From NCBI RefSeq assembly GCF_049243985.1, contig NC_135384.1, positions 14,504,501-14,568,500 on the forward strand: a stretch of 64,000 nucleotides of DNA, read 5' to 3'. Origin of the DNA: Paroedura picta. Lineage: Eukaryota > Chordata > Lepidosauria > Squamata > Gekkonidae. Position numbers and translations under genes: made by a program. Position 1 is the stretch's first letter; every line of letters starts with the position of its first letter. The notes below the pieces were generated by a model, which was not told where the DNA came from, did no database searches, and saw nothing but the letters and a program-made list of their open reading frames with translations. Shown one piece after another: positions 22,177-34,730 of the stretch.

Positions 22177-25100
22177 CTGAAGGAATCAAAAGAGCTGTTT
22201 CAGTATTCCAAGTCTGTGACCAGTATCTAAGAAGCAATCATATATACAAGGTAGAAATTAATGCCTCTCCCTTCCTTCTCCTTCCACTACTCCTCAATAC
22301 ATATACATCAATGGTTTGAAATAATGGTATTGCTAATGGGTTTAGTGATAGGCCAGGTATTGGATCTGTCAGAGACTCTTTGTACAGGAAAGATCCCTTT
22401 CACTCCATCTTTAGTCTTGTCCTGAAGTCTACATTTTAAAAAGGGATCTTCATTCTGCCATATTAGAATATAGGGGGAAAAATCTCAGAGTTTGGTTTGT
22501 ATGAGAAATGTGTAATGTTGTGGATGCATTGATTTAGAATGGGATATTCATCACCTCCCAGACTTCAATGTCTGAAGTAAAGAGGATTTATTCTAGAATT
22601 CTTCATATAAGCTAGAGAAGGATTACGCTCCCTTCTGTTTCTTCCTCATACAGCTGTGTTTTATACGATACCCTTGAGAGGTGGGCTAGTCAGGTATCTT
22701 ATCAAAAAGCCAAAACATAGGCTGGAAGAATCTACCATTCTTCTTTGCCCCCTCACCCAGCACATCATAAGATCAAACAATGTTTTAATTATGTATATGA
22801 TGCTATAACATCCTCTCTGAAAAGTAAATGTCATTGGAACACTGGAAAAGATGGAGAGAGGAATTTTCTTGTTCTCAAAGAGTGACTGACTGTCTCTTTT
22901 TGTGAGGCAGCATAGAGCAACACATGTGAGCCATTGTAAGAACTACAGTATAAATGCCATAAATGGGCATGAAGGGAGGGAGGGAGGGAGGAAGGAAGGG
23001 TGAAGGAGATGAGAAGAAAGGAAAAGAATCATCCTTCAGATTGATGCATCTAGGAGTTCAACTCTTAAGAACCTGAACAATATGCCAACTATTCTTGAAA
23101 ATAAGTTGGATATGCCAAGGATGTGCCTCTAATCAGATTTTTTAAATTTTAAAACTGATGAATTCTGAGTCGAGTGGCATGCATAAGATGAACAAATTTT
23201 AATTCTGGATATGCTAATTCACTTCTATTCATGAGTTTTACCAACTGTTTTAATCCAGCCTTAGCTTTAACAATTGTTCCATTATTTATACACCTGTTCT
23301 TTAACTAGGTCATCCTGGTAAATAACCCCACATCCGCTATCTATATCAGGCTTTCTCAAACATGGTTTCATGAAACTCTGGGGTTCCTTGCTGGCTCTGG
23401 AATGGTTTCTTGAATGCATGGGAGTTAATCAATATTTTGCTTGGTGTAGTGATTAGGAGTGTGGACTTCTAATCTAGTGAGCCATGTTCGATTCTGTGCT
23501 CCCTCACATGCAGCCAGCTGGGTGACCTTGGGCTTGCCAGAGCACTGATAAAACTGTTCTGACCGAGCAGTGATATCAGGGCTCTCTCAGCCTCACCTGC
23601 CTCACAGGATGTCTGTTGTGGGGAGAGGAAAGCGAAGGCGACTGTAAGCCACTTTGAGACTCCTTCTGAAATGGAAACGTGGCATATAAGAACCAACTTT
23701 TCTTCTTCCCTATATTTTTAAAAAGAGCCTCTTGTGGTGCAGAGTGGTAAGGCAGCTGTCTGAAAGCTTTGCCCATGAGGCTGGGAGTTCAATCCCAGCA
23801 GCCGGCTCAAGGTTGACTCAGCCTTCCATCTTTCCGAGGTCGGTAAAATGAGTACCCAGCTTGCTGGGGGGTAAACGGTAATGACTGGGGAAGGCACTGG
23901 CAAACCACCCTGTATTGAGTCTGCCATGAAAACGCTAGAAGGCGTCACCCCAAGGGTCAGACATGACTCGGTGCTTGCACAGGGGATACCTTTACCTTTA
24001 CCTTTACCTTTACCTATATTTTTAAAATTTTGTTTAAAAGTTATTAAGAGTATTAACTATATATGGTCATGTCAACTTCCCCCCCTCTCCAAAATGACCA
24101 ATGATTTTGCCTGGAAGGGATTGGGAGGGCCCCCGGGTGGCAGTGTATACAGCTATGCGTTCCAGCCATATTCTGCACTATCACACCACTTCTGGGGTTT
24201 CTTGAGACCTGAAGAAATATTGAGAAAGGCTGAGCTAGATGAAAGTCTTGAGTAAATCTTTTTCAATGGATCTGGAGAAGTGTGCATGCACACAAACGTT
24301 TATTCCCAGAATCAAACTGGTCTTACTTATTCCAATTGACTGAAACTTTATTCTACTGCTTCAGACCAACACACCTGAATCTAAATATCCAACAGTATTT
24401 GTTCAGGGTGGTGGGGAATTTAGAGCCAAGGGCAGACAAGTTTCCAGAACCCTATAAGCAATTTTTGCTGTGACTTTCTTCATGTTCCCAGAATCCGAGA
24501 AGTAACCATGTTTAATTCTACAAGCTCCGTTTTCTTGTCTCCACTTATTTTTCCTGTTCTACCAGAATGTTTCACAATACACCTCTTACCTTTCTGCTCA
24601 GAAATCATCCCTTCTGGACAGAGCTTACAATCATAGCAACAAAATTTATTTCCCTCCTTCTTTGTCTTGCTGGAACCAGGCTGGCATGGGCCATTGCAGA
24701 CAGAAATGGGAAGAACCTGTCCATAAACAGAAAGGGAGGCTAGCACAAAGTTATTATCCATTGATAATAGGCGGTCTGCCATGTTATTTTTAGGGAGGTG
24801 GGAGAAATGACATCCAAGAAATCAAATTAGCATTTTGTATTAAGCAGGAGGTTTTCTGTGCTATCAACAATGATCTGTGATTTTTCATCCATCAGGGGAC
24901 AACTATGTGGAGAATGAAGATACACAACACAAGGATGGTAATGATCAAATCTGTCTACTTCCATCATTGTGTAGAAATATAAAGGAAAATAAGTTTTAGA
25001 TAACATAATCCTCCACTTGATATGGGTCTTTTAAATGTGGCTTTTGATTGAACAGCAGCAGAGGGGGTCAAAGCAAACTGGTGGTTTATGCAATTTGGTC

Positions 25101-28100
25101 AACATAATAACATAGATTTGGAAGCCATGTGGTTTTCAGTAAATTTGTTCTTAGATTTCATAGAAATATGATGAAGAAGAAGAGTTGGTTCTTATATGCC
25201 GCTTTTCTCTGCCCAAAGGAGTCTCAAAGCAGTTTACAGTCACCTTCCCTTTCCTCTCCCCACAACAGACACCCTGTGGGGTGGGTGAGGCTGAGAGAGC
25301 CCTCATATTCCTGCTCTGTCAGAACAGCTTTATTAATGCTGTGGCAAGCCCAAGGTCACCCAGGTGGCTGCATGTGGGAGAGCGCAGAAGAAACCTGGCT
25401 CGTCAGATTAGAAGTCCACACTCCTAGCCACTATACCAAGATTCTCCATAAATACTTGAGTAACTAGATTGAAAAAGGAAACAAAACAAAAGGAACAGTT
25501 CTAATTCTGGAAAGTTTGTCATGAGATAAAAAATTAAAAACCAACCAATAAAGTGCTCTGCACATGTTAAACTGCTAGTGCAGTGATATGGTAAGGATAG
25601 TTGCTCACCGTAGCTGTATTTATCATGACTTTTAACTCATAACTAGGGAAGAAAACAAACCGGTTCATAACCTGAAATTCACAATAATTTCAGCTGATTC
25701 ATCTCCTCTAAACCCATTTTCAGAGGAGGTCCCCCTCGAATATTTCTTGGACTTTTTGTGAGGTTGGGCTTTGGGTCTGGATCTTTTAATCCTAGATGCT
25801 AAGCAGCGTAGTCTGCCTCTAATTCGCTATTTTGCTCCTCCCACATTTCAAGCTGACAGCACATGGATGTGCAAGCCCTGCTGTCAGGCTAAAATAGCTG
25901 AAGAATGACGGCAGGGATCATGAACCTCATAGGGATCATTCCCAAGTTTCAGCAAGCCAGTTTGCTCCCTCTCTCTTTACAAATGGAAAGGGACGTCACA
26001 CACTGAAATGGTTTGCAGTCAGCTTGAAATGACTGAAATGATGGAATGGTTTGGAGCCATTTTGAGCTAACAATGGGGAGGGTACACACCTCCAAAGTCA
26101 GCTCAAAATTGATCTAAGTTATTTCACACACACCCCTTTCACATCTCCCTGCTTCTAAGCTGGGACTATTCTGAACCATTCCAATTTGATCCAGAAGATG
26201 GGCTAATTCATGTGAATTTAGGTATTTGGTTCAGGATTTCCTGAAACTATTATCTGAACTACAATTTTCTGTTTCACGCTCATCCCTCCTCATAAAATAG
26301 TACAGTTTAAAAAAATGATTCACTGCCCTTGCCTGCAAGAGAGATCTGCCATTTATGTTTCACTAAAGGGCATAACTACGAATACGGACTTGAAACACCC
26401 CTTCATATTTTCAACAGACCCTTGACTTCCTCAGGCCCCATTCTTGAATGCGGGAACAATTAATTGGAATATATTGGAAAATATTTCAAGATGAATTCTA
26501 AGGGGAACAAATATTGTAATCTTGAAGGAAATAGTAGGAAAAGGCATATGGAAAAAGCAAGGTTGATTTTAACTTTTTTTCCAAAAAAGGCATTGGCCTG
26601 CTCACAAAAGAAAGAATTAAGTTGAGAAAATCAAACACCGGGCTCTTTTTCTCACCTGGTTAAAGCTTCTGTGCCACACAATTTTATCTTCTACCAGAGT
26701 CAGCTCTTTGCCTGAAGGGGCCTGAGGATCCAGTTGTCCCACTTTCACTCTAGCAAAGGACCCATTTGATGAGGTAACCCAATTGGTAATATCAAAAACA
26801 GAAACCAATTCTCTATCTTGATCAAACCGTATGGTTTCTCCAACAGTATTGTTGAACAAGATTCTCTGTAAAAACTTGTGTAACTAGATAGAAAAAGAAA
26901 ATAAAACAAAAGGAACAGTTCTAATTCTGGAAAATTTGTCATGAGGTAAAAAAAAATGAACAAGGAGGGATTATTAGATATTATAGTCACCATTGCATAG
27001 TTGCAATATTTGGTTAGTATGTGATTGTTGGTTAGTATGCGATTGTTATTTTAATAGGGATTTTATTGGGGTTTTGTTGTTTTAGAATTCTATGTGTAAA
27101 CCGCGGCGAGGCTACAGCAAGCAGCGGTTTAGAAATCTAATAAATAAATAAATACATAAATTTAGACAACATGCACATAAACAAAGAGAAAGAATTTTCA
27201 AAAGATATAGGCTTTTATTATGTTGGTGGCAAAACTGAATGTTGTGAAGTGGAAAGGAATGAGAAAAATTTCAATTACTTGTGGTGAACAATTTGAATAA
27301 CTCCTATACCTGCCATGGCTGCATATTCTGGACATCAAGCCCCCCATCTTCTACCAGTAGCCTGCGTATGGATCCTTGTGTGTGGATGTAGTGCAATGCA
27401 TGGGCCACAGCATAGACAGCATTGTAGACATTATAGCTGTGACCAGTCATCTGCATTTCAAACAAAGGGCCAGGGAGGCTTTCGAGCTTCTCATTTCCTC
27501 TGCAGATTTTCTTGATGTCTTCTTGTTCATGTGTCAATGAACAGCCGAATACTTGCTCCCAAAAGTTCTGAATAAAGCCATCTCCTGCAGCCGAGGACGG
27601 TTTTAAGTTGTGAAGGAATTCTTGGAATCCTGGGGGCTCATTGGAATGGACTGTAAAGGACAGGGCACCATGGAGGGAGTCTGTATCTGTAATCCTTTGG
27701 AAAGAGAATGACTCAAAGTCCCAGTGTGATGTCACTATCCACACTTTACTCAGAGGAGGCAATAAAACAAAAGGAGCTAGATAAAGAGTCATCCTTAGAA
27801 CAATCATGGTTGGAGGTTCTCCATGCACAAAAAATACATTGGTTTTTCTATCCATAAGGACTGGGTACCTTTCAGCCTGATTTACAACCAACTCCGCCAT
27901 CCCTTTTAGATAAGTGAGCTTTGGTAATTTGTATATGAATGCAAAACAAACACTATTCTCAGAGAGGATAGGTAATATCCTTTGCAAAAACTGGTTTCCA
28001 TTGTCATCATCCATAGCCAGGAGCCCAATCCAAGTCCACCTAAAATGATGAAGTAACTGTACAACTCCCCTATACTGATAGGTGTCATCAGGCACCATCT

Positions 28101-30344
28101 GATATAGGGAAGAAAATTGTTGTTTGTCCCCTTTTGTAAGGGAAAATGACCCATAAGTGAGCTGAAAAGTAGAATATACACTGTCATTAAAAAAAACGTG
28201 AATTAAATCAGAATATTCCATGATTTGCTAGTATTGTGAAGTCTATGTACCCCCCATGCTTATGCCTTACCTGAGGAGTCTTGTAGATGTTCAGGATTGA
28301 GGCCATGTGAGCAGAGGTTTCAGACAGAAGCCCTCCAATGACAGCTATGCCCTTTTGCTGGTTATCACAGCTGAAGTTAGGGATCAGCTTCTGCTGTGCA
28401 GAAAGTAAGCTGAGGGTAGCTTTAAAAGTCATCCTTCCAAGGTTGTAGCTGTTGAGGATGTAGAGCCCCAGACTGATGTTTGGTAAGAAGTTGGGATTTT
28501 CATTGAGCTCTTTTACAGCAAAAGCCATGGCCAAAATATGCTGGTAGATTTTTGTTATTGACCTGCAAAGAATATATTTAGGAAAACAATTGAGATTGCA
28601 TTCATAAAGTTCATCCTCCCAAATGAATTTCCAGTTTAAGAATTTTTTATTTAGTTATGTCTTTAGAAACTGTTTGAAGTGTGTAACTATTCATTTTATA
28701 CTGCTTAGCAGTGAAAATCATGTCTGTAACCATGTCAGGGATTTTGAATTGTACAGTGCAGTCTGGGAATGCTTTTCTCTGATTTGGTCAAGAATGCCAT
28801 TTTCATATTGGTATCATTGTTATCTGTTTTGATTGCTATCATTTTTCATAAGACTTCCTTAATTTTTTACTTGCCAACCATTTCTACATTATTAACTATT
28901 GTATTCATAACTCGACTGCACGGCATAAGACACTATCATTGTAATCTATGTCTTAAACTGGAATTTATTTCTCATTGCTTTATGTATTTCACATCTTATG
29001 CTAATAAAAGTATCTGTATTTTAATCTCATAACTCCATGAATCCCATTGGAGTACAGACAATATAAAATATTATTATTACCTTTAAATGAACAAGAGACT
29101 CAACATTTTAATTAATCAATGGAAAAATTCATAACATAAATTAAATTCTACAATAACTACAATCCAATTTTCAGGCCAATTCGTATTTATTCCTCTGAAC
29201 ACATGGTGTTAGTATAGATTTCTTGATTTTTCAAGTTATTCAGATGAATTTAACAACAGTGAGAATGATGTCAGTCTTCAAAGCAGTTGGCAAAGGTGTG
29301 AGAGGTTATGAGACCACAAAGCCCAAATTCATTGGGGAATAGTCTCATTTGTCTTCTGATCAGAAAAGTGTCCAGTCAAGTCATTCAGGCTTTTAAAAAA
29401 CATTAACTTACAAGTTCTACTATGCCCTGACTCAATCCAGCCTCAGATGGAAAAGCTTTATTTTATAACTATGGATTTTGCAAGTCGTTTCAACTGTGGT
29501 TGCCTAAAACTGCAGTAAAGCTGATGGGATGTGATTCACAAATAACTTTGGAAAATGCATACAGTTTGATGGGAATAATTAAGAATGCTGGAAGAAAATG
29601 TGTTGCAAATGGAAAGATTACTTTCTTAGATATGGAACCAGAATTCAAAATGGGAATGTTCAGTCAAAGGTTGGAAACTTGCCAGATTAGGTTCCCTCTG
29701 GAAATGTGAATTTTCCATTGTTTTCAGCAAATTACAGAAAGGCAAAATGAAATAGCCAAAATGGTATAGATATTAATGTCTTGGACTAGAACCTAGGAGA
29801 CTCCAGTATGAATTCTCATGAAAGCTCTCCATGCACCTTTGGGTCACTCATATATTCTCAGCCTAATCTTACCTCTCAAAGTTGTGGTAAGAAGGAAAAG
29901 GTACAGAAAAAAGCAATGGAAGACACTTGGGCTTCCCATTGGGCAGAAACATGGGCACACCTGAAACAAATACATGGAATGAAAAGTCAACCTGTGGTAA
30001 CTTACTCACTGACTGAACACAGTGACCAGATTAAATTTTTTTAAAAAAGGAAATTAAAATACTTACCCAGGTTCATCGAGCACCATATGTGCCGGGTGTT
30101 CCAGGAAAGATGGAGGGTTATTGAAATAAATGACTTGAGCAGCGATCCCACCAATAAGAAGGTCCCCTGGCTGATAAAAGTTGTGAGGAATAGGAAAGGG
30201 GTCATCATATATGGAGCAATTAATGGAAGACCGCCGACACACTATACGGCAGGGCAGCACCAGCACCACCAGCATCAGTACCAGCAGCATCTCAATGTCA
30301 AGTCTTCCCTTCCAGCTGCAGGCTACCACATTCCTATCCACCAC
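21278..30344 (-). CDS. V2R gene C: complete type-2 vomeronasal receptor, 891 aa
   Basis: Complete six-exon V2R, predicted cell-surface class C GPCR of vomeronasal neurons. Exons: 30067-30344, 28271-28562, 27310-28161, 26656-26883, 24590-24716, 21278-22176. All exons are open and the total again gives 891 residues. The N-terminus is [13 protein letters not shown] followed by a hydrophobic run ending VLVLPC, then [14 protein letters not shown]. Small differences from its paralogues: exon 1 ends CCT-GG so the split codon is Gly rather than Met (DEPG); exon 5 has GSSK for GYSK; exon 4 has [16 protein letters not shown]. Intron 5 (22177-24589) carries one tRNA-CORE SINE and one Sauria SINE. Intron 4 (24717-26655) carries another tRNA-CORE SINE. 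A CR1 copy lies just upstream of exon 1. Confidence 0.93.
22974..23003. repeat. GGGA/GGAA-rich simple repeat
   Basis: Short purine tract of AGGG and GGAA units in gene C intron 5. Confidence 0.9.
23440..23707 (+). mobile_element. tRNA-headed CORE/MIR-like SINE
   Basis: Gene C intron 5, immediately left of the complete Sauria SINE. Head starts GCTTGGTGTAGTGATTAGG and the tail is TTCTTCTTC. Confidence 0.88.
23724..24013 (+). mobile_element. Sauria-type SINE, complete, with target duplication
   Basis: Full copy in gene C intron 5: head GAGCCTCTTGTGGTGCAGAG, body, BovB-like end and four TTTACC units. A 14-bp direct repeat CTATATTTTTAAAA flanks it (23710-23723 and 24014-24027), so insertion by target-primed reverse transcription is clear. 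The tail suggests it is relatively young. Confidence 0.95.
24590..24716 (-). CDS. Gene C exon 5 (cysteine-rich linker)
   Basis: 127 nt, open, donor GTAAGAG. Reads [17 protein letters not shown] to [10 protein letters not shown]. All cysteines of the exon are retained. Confidence 0.9.
25172..25441 (-). mobile_element. tRNA-headed CORE/MIR-like SINE
   Basis: Reverse copy in gene C intron 4. The AGAAG-rich tail is at the left and the head (complement of CCACTATACCAAG) at the right. Confidence 0.87.
25560..26600. other. Gene C intron 4, unclassified old repeat
   Basis: Contains a block (ACCCATTTTCAGAGGAGG, GGGCTTTGGGTCTGGATC, AGCAGCGTAGTCTGCCTC) that recurs in diverged form at 1493-1545 and 58440-58575, so it is either ancestral intron 4 sequence or an old repeat. 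No exon. Confidence 0.45.
26656..26883 (-). CDS. Gene C exon 4
   Basis: 228 nt, open. Reads [16 protein letters not shown] to VWHRSFNQ at donor GTGAGA. The substitution to [12 protein letters not shown] is unique to this gene. Confidence 0.9.
27040..27155 (+). mobile_element. L2-like LINE 3' tail
   Basis: In gene C intron 3: TTTTAGAATTCTATGTGTAA, GCGGTTTAGAAATCTAATAA and an AATA-type simple tail. Confidence 0.45.
27310..28161 (-). CDS. Gene C exon 3 (ligand-binding core)
   Basis: 852 nt, open. Starts [16 protein letters not shown] and ends MQPWQ at donor GTATAG. Retains [27 protein letters not shown] and HWDFESFS. Confidence 0.92.
28271..28562 (-). CDS. Gene C exon 2
   Basis: 292 nt, open, acceptor CTTTGCAG, donor GTAAGG. 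Reads [14 protein letters not shown] to YKTPQ. Confidence 0.9.
30067..30344 (-). CDS. Gene C exon 1 (start and signal peptide)
   Basis: 278 nt from ATG at 30344 (MVDRNV) to donor GTAAGT at 30061-30066. Signal segment is around residues 19-36. Confidence 0.88.
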
Positions 30345-30719
30345 ATTATATCAAATCACTTTTGCCACATCATTCCTAGTGTGGCCGATGAGTTTCTTCC
30401 TGCTCCTCCTGAGACAGAATTCATAATTGTTATTTATATTATAGTATTATATTCAGACTCCAACTAGATACATATATGAAAAGAATATAAAGAACAATGA
30501 ATGTATTTTTGTAATCTATCAAAATTGAGATTTGTTAAAAGGCATTATGAAATCTATTGCATTATTTAATTTCAAAGAGCAGCGTTTGTATTATGCTGGT
30601 TATGGCTGTTAGGTAGCAGAGTTTTCATTTTTGAGATTTTTTCTCAGATTAAAACAAAAAAAACTACAGAAATAATGAAGTAATTAGTTCAAGAGAAGAA
30701 ATATGGTACAGTGTTAAGA

Positions 30720-31775
30720 ATAGATTTCCCGAAGCCACCAGACTGGGAGGGGTGGCAAACACCCCAGATGAGTGAAGTAGAGTTTAACAAGATCTGAATA
30801 AGCCTGAAAAGTGGGCAAATGAGAAGAAGATGAAATTCAGTAGGATAAGTGCTACATCTGAATCACAAAAAGGAGAAGCATACATACTGGAAGAGAGATG
30901 CTTTGGGGTACCAGTGTATGAGTAGACAGAATTTTGGGGTACTTGTGGTCTACAAGCAAAATATGGGCAGACAGTGGCCTATTATGCATGGCCACCATAA
31001 CGGCAATTTTGGGTCACATGGAAAACGTGGAGGGAGAAGAAGCAAAGCAAACCGCTTATGCACGGGATGGGACGCAATGGCGACAAAACCCACAGTAACC
31101 GATTATGCACACGGTGACCCTGGCGCCGCTTCTGGTTGCACCCCGGGCACCCGGAAGCTGCACTTTCTTCTGCATTTTGTTAACTTGGCTTTTTCAGCGG
31201 CATGCACCGAGTCTGCGGCGGCCGGTTGCGGCCAGCTCCATGCGTTATTGGTGATTTTAGTCACCGCCATTCCACCCCGAATGCACGCTATCCCCCCCAT
31301 GCATAATGGGCCAGTGTGACGCAGCAGTAAAAAAGGTGAATGCAGTTTCGGGCTGTATCAATAGAGGCATCATATCAAATTTGAAAAATGTCATAGTCTC
31401 TCTATATACTGCATTGGCCATATCCCTCCTGGAATACTGTGGGCATTTCTTGAGGCCTCACTTCAAAAAGAATGTGGACAAAATTTAGAGGGTGCAGAGG
31501 ACCAGGATGATCCAGGGTCTGGGGCCCAAGCTGTATGAGGAAAAACTAAGGGGGTTGGGAATGTTCAGCTTGGATAAGACGAGGTTGAGAGGGGAGATGC
31601 TTGCTCTCCTTATTTATTTGAAAGGTTGTCACTTGGAGGAGACAGGGAGCTGTTCTTGTTGTCAGCAGAGGATAAAGATGGGCAGCAGAGGATAAGGATG
31701 AGCTTAAACTACGTGTAGAATGATACCGGCTAGACATCGGGGGGGGGGGAATTCACAGTAATTGGAATAGTTCAA
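30720..31775 (+). mobile_element. CR1 LINE, ORF2 C-terminal region, interrupted by a MITE
   Basis: Plus-strand CR1 sequence upstream of gene C exon 1. It encodes diverged versions of GCINRGI, the PHFKK...VD stretch and LGMFSL. A 337-bp MITE sits inside it (30976-31312). The usual 3' terminal motif is absent. Confidence 0.85.
30976..31312. mobile_element. MITE, 337 bp, TIR GGCCCATTATGCA-type, 3-bp TSD
   Basis: The left end GGCCTATTATGCATGG and right end CCATGCATAATGGGCC are inverted repeats. Flanks are AGT (30973-30975) and AGT (31313-31315). It is GC- and CpG-rich, unlike its surroundings. The interior is non-coding. It is inserted in a CR1 copy whose sequence resumes on the other side. A 5-bp reading of the target duplication (CAGTG, with one TIR base fewer) is also possible. 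The 3-bp duplication suggests PIF/Harbinger, but this is inference. Confidence 0.85.
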
Positions 31776-32321
31776 TGCAAGAGTTGAAGAAACCTACCAT
31801 AAAATAAAATGGGAGAAGGGAATACAGTTGATCATCCGAGCCCTGTTTAAATCTGGATGCAGTTTTAATGAAAAAGTCATCATTTTATAATGAAAAAGTT
31901 GTCATTTATTTATCCTGTTAGTGCCTTCAGGAAATCTGCTGCAGACTAGAAAGAAAACAGTCATATGGACTGTTTGGCTGGAGATAATTGCTCCCCTCTG
32001 AGGATTGCTTCTGGGTCCCACACCTGCTACCATGTAAACTAGTCTGGCAGACAGGAGAATTTGTTCTCATCAGAGTTCTAAGAGGCAAACTATTTATTTT
32101 TTTTGTTTATTGCTAAAACAGTAAAGAACAGCAATGCAGATTCAGGCATCACTTATTTCTTCCATAAACAAACTGTTGTTTACCTGTCCTTTTGGTCTCT
32201 ACTTTACTTAGTGATTTTCTTTGTGTATGAAAGAAACCACATCCTTTTCCACTGGTAGTGGCTAGACACAGTTCTCGTAGAGTACTAAACCTAAGATGTA
32301 GGACGTGAAACCATTGTCTTT

Positions 32322-32362
32322 AATCAATCCCTGAATCAATCCCTGAATCAATCCCTGAATCA
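32322..32362. repeat. 12-bp tandem repeat
   Basis: AATCAATCCCTG repeated about 3.4 times in the C-D spacer. Confidence 0.95.
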
Positions 32363-32640
32363 GTTATGTCACATCACGGAGTGTCTTGCCATGTATGTCA
32401 GAAAGTTGTCACCTTTTTCAGCCTGCCGGTACCTTGAGAATTATGACTCAGGATGGTGTGCACAGCTACAAATTGGCTGTCATGGGTGGTGGAGCCAACC
32501 ACAAAATATCAGGGACTGGAGTTATGCATAACTCTGAAATGAGATCTTCAGGGTTTCATGCAGAAACTCTGTATTATTGGATCCTCCTCTGTCAGTATCG
32601 CTCTTAATTTTGTAGGCATCTAGGAAACTCACATAAAAGG

Positions 32641-33373
32641 TGTCATGGCCCCATCTCCAGAGGGTGCCTCTGAACCACTGCCTGAGCTCATTCTGCCAGC
32701 TTCCTCGGAGGAAGAAGTGGAGGAGCTGGAGCAAAGGAGGCAAGTCCCGATAGGGAGCCACAACCAGGTCCCAGCCAGACAAGCACCATGCCCTCTGCAC
32801 CAGCATTACCTCAGCCTGCAGCAACACCCCTGAACAGCCCAGACTAATCTCCAGAGCACAGGAGGGAATGCAGGAGGACAACGTTGGCAACACGCAGGCA
32901 AAGTGCTCGCTTAGACTACAGCAACAGGCTAGGTTAGGCTCAGGTGGGGCTCATTCATCAGAAGAAGGCTGAGTGCCAGGTGCAGCCACTTGGTGTGACA
33001 GCTCAGCTTGTTCTTAAGCACAGCTGAAGTGCTTCTCAGTGTGGCTGCAACTTGTGCACATGTCCACACGTTGCCTTGACTAGTTTCCTGCTCACCGACA
33101 CTTCAGCAAAGCTCTGTTTGACTCCTGGCTTGACCCTTGCTTCACCTGACTAGACTATGCTTTGATTGAATGCCCCACAGATTCCCGGTTTGACCTTGGT
33201 AAAGATAAACGACAACTCTTTTGGTTTTCCTTTGGACTTCATCCACTAGCAATTCCTAATAAGACCCGGACTGGACTTTTGACTACTCCCTGGTACGCAC
33301 TTTGAACTTGCTTGACTATGTAACCGTGCTTGCCCTTGCACTAACCCTGTGTGTGCCCGGCTAGGGCAGCACA
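32641..33373 (+). mobile_element. Solo LTR of an LTR retroelement (fossil)
   Basis: A 733-bp element beginning TGTCATGG and ending GCAGCACA, so TGT...ACA ends. It is flanked by the 5-bp direct repeat AAAGG (32636-32640 and 33374-33378). It lies in the C-D spacer, where the other spacers lack it. No internal region or second LTR is present. Family is undetermined (ERV- or Gypsy-like). Strand is assigned arbitrarily. Confidence 0.75.
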
Positions 33374-33831
33374 AAAGGAAAAGGAAAAAGAATGAAAGCT
33401 TCTTCTGTCTATCCCTCTACATGAGCTCTTTACAGAGGTGTACAGCAAGGAAATGATTCTGTTCAGATTTGGAAAGAAGCATTAAATATTTTAAAAAATG
33501 AACAGAATTTATTTGCATTCCAAATTTATGCATGACAAAGGTTGCCACACTGAAAATTAGCCAAACTGATGTATGGGTGCGTTCATTTACATAGATTAGT
33601 AAATGCCATAGAAACTTCATCTGAAAAAGGTTTTTCCCTTTATTATTACTATGATGATTAAAACAGGCAATTCTTCTCCTTTGTTTAATTTGCATTGACA
33701 AAGAGTGACTGAAATAGGATACTAATTCATGACATGAGGCCATAAGGAACAAATAAGAAAACTTTCATCCTTTAAAGTCATCAACATTCAACCTATATTC
33801 TGGGTTTCAAGAAAAAAGATGGCTAAGACTT

Positions 33832-34730
33832 TCAAACTTTCCTAATTATCTGCTCTCGAATGTTCATTCCTGGCCTCAAGAAAATAATGTAGCATTTTGG
33901 GAAAAAGATGCAAACCAGTAACCCAGCAGCAGAGGACAAGATAGAGAAGATCTCCACAGCCACCATGAATTTTCCTTTAGAGCTCAAGTAAGCTGGAATA
34001 AAGGAAAACCAAACACTGCAAAAGACCAACATACTGAAAGTGATGAACTTGGCTTCATTGAAACTGTCCGGTAACTTCCTGGCCAGAAATGCCACCGCGA
34101 AGCTGAGACTAGCCAGAAAGCTCAGATAACCAAGAACAGAGTAAAACATAGTAGCAGAACCTTCATTACATTCCAGGATGATTTCCCTGGGTTGTGAATG
34201 CATATTCAATTGTGGGAAAGGAGGGGAAATACAGACCCAAAGAATACAAATCACTGCTTGAATTAAGGAGCCAGAAAAGACAATAGAATGGGCCAGTTTT
34301 TTACCCATCCACTTCCTCATATGGGACCCTGGTTTGGAGGCCATAAAGACCAGGACCACAGTGATGGTTTTAGCTAACACACTAGAAAGAGCTACACAGA
34401 AGATGAGTCCAAAAGTAGTCTGACGCAGGAGGCAGGTCACCTTCCCGGGTTTTCCAATAAACAGCATGGAGCTGAGGAAGCAAACGAGGAGGGAGAGGAG
34501 GAGAATATAGGTGAGGCTTCGGTTGTTGGCTTTGACAATGGGAGTGTTCTTGTATTTCATGAATGTCTGAAGCACCAAAGCTGTGAGCAGAGAGAATAAT
34601 GCAGCACACATAACAAAAATAATTCCTAAGGTCTCTTTGTACGAAAGGTAGGTTGGGACCTTGGGAATGCATTTATGATGATCTTCACTGGAGTAGTAAT
34701 CATCTGGACATTTGACACAGGCATCCATAT
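33832..34730 (-). CDS. Gene D exon 6 (7-TM domain and stop)
   Basis: 899 nt. Begins [19 protein letters not shown]; ends REQIIRKV. The first membrane segment reads [19 protein letters not shown], closest to gene E. Confidence 0.95.

Noticed and set aside
23727-23800. Possible tRNA gene from A-box and B-box-like motifs
   Set aside because: It is the tRNA-derived head of a Sauria SINE with BovB-like end and target duplications. The same holds for the other SINE heads.
32322-32362. Short regularly spaced repeats as a CRISPR-like array
   Set aside because: Direct 12-bp tandem units with no spacers, in a vertebrate genome.
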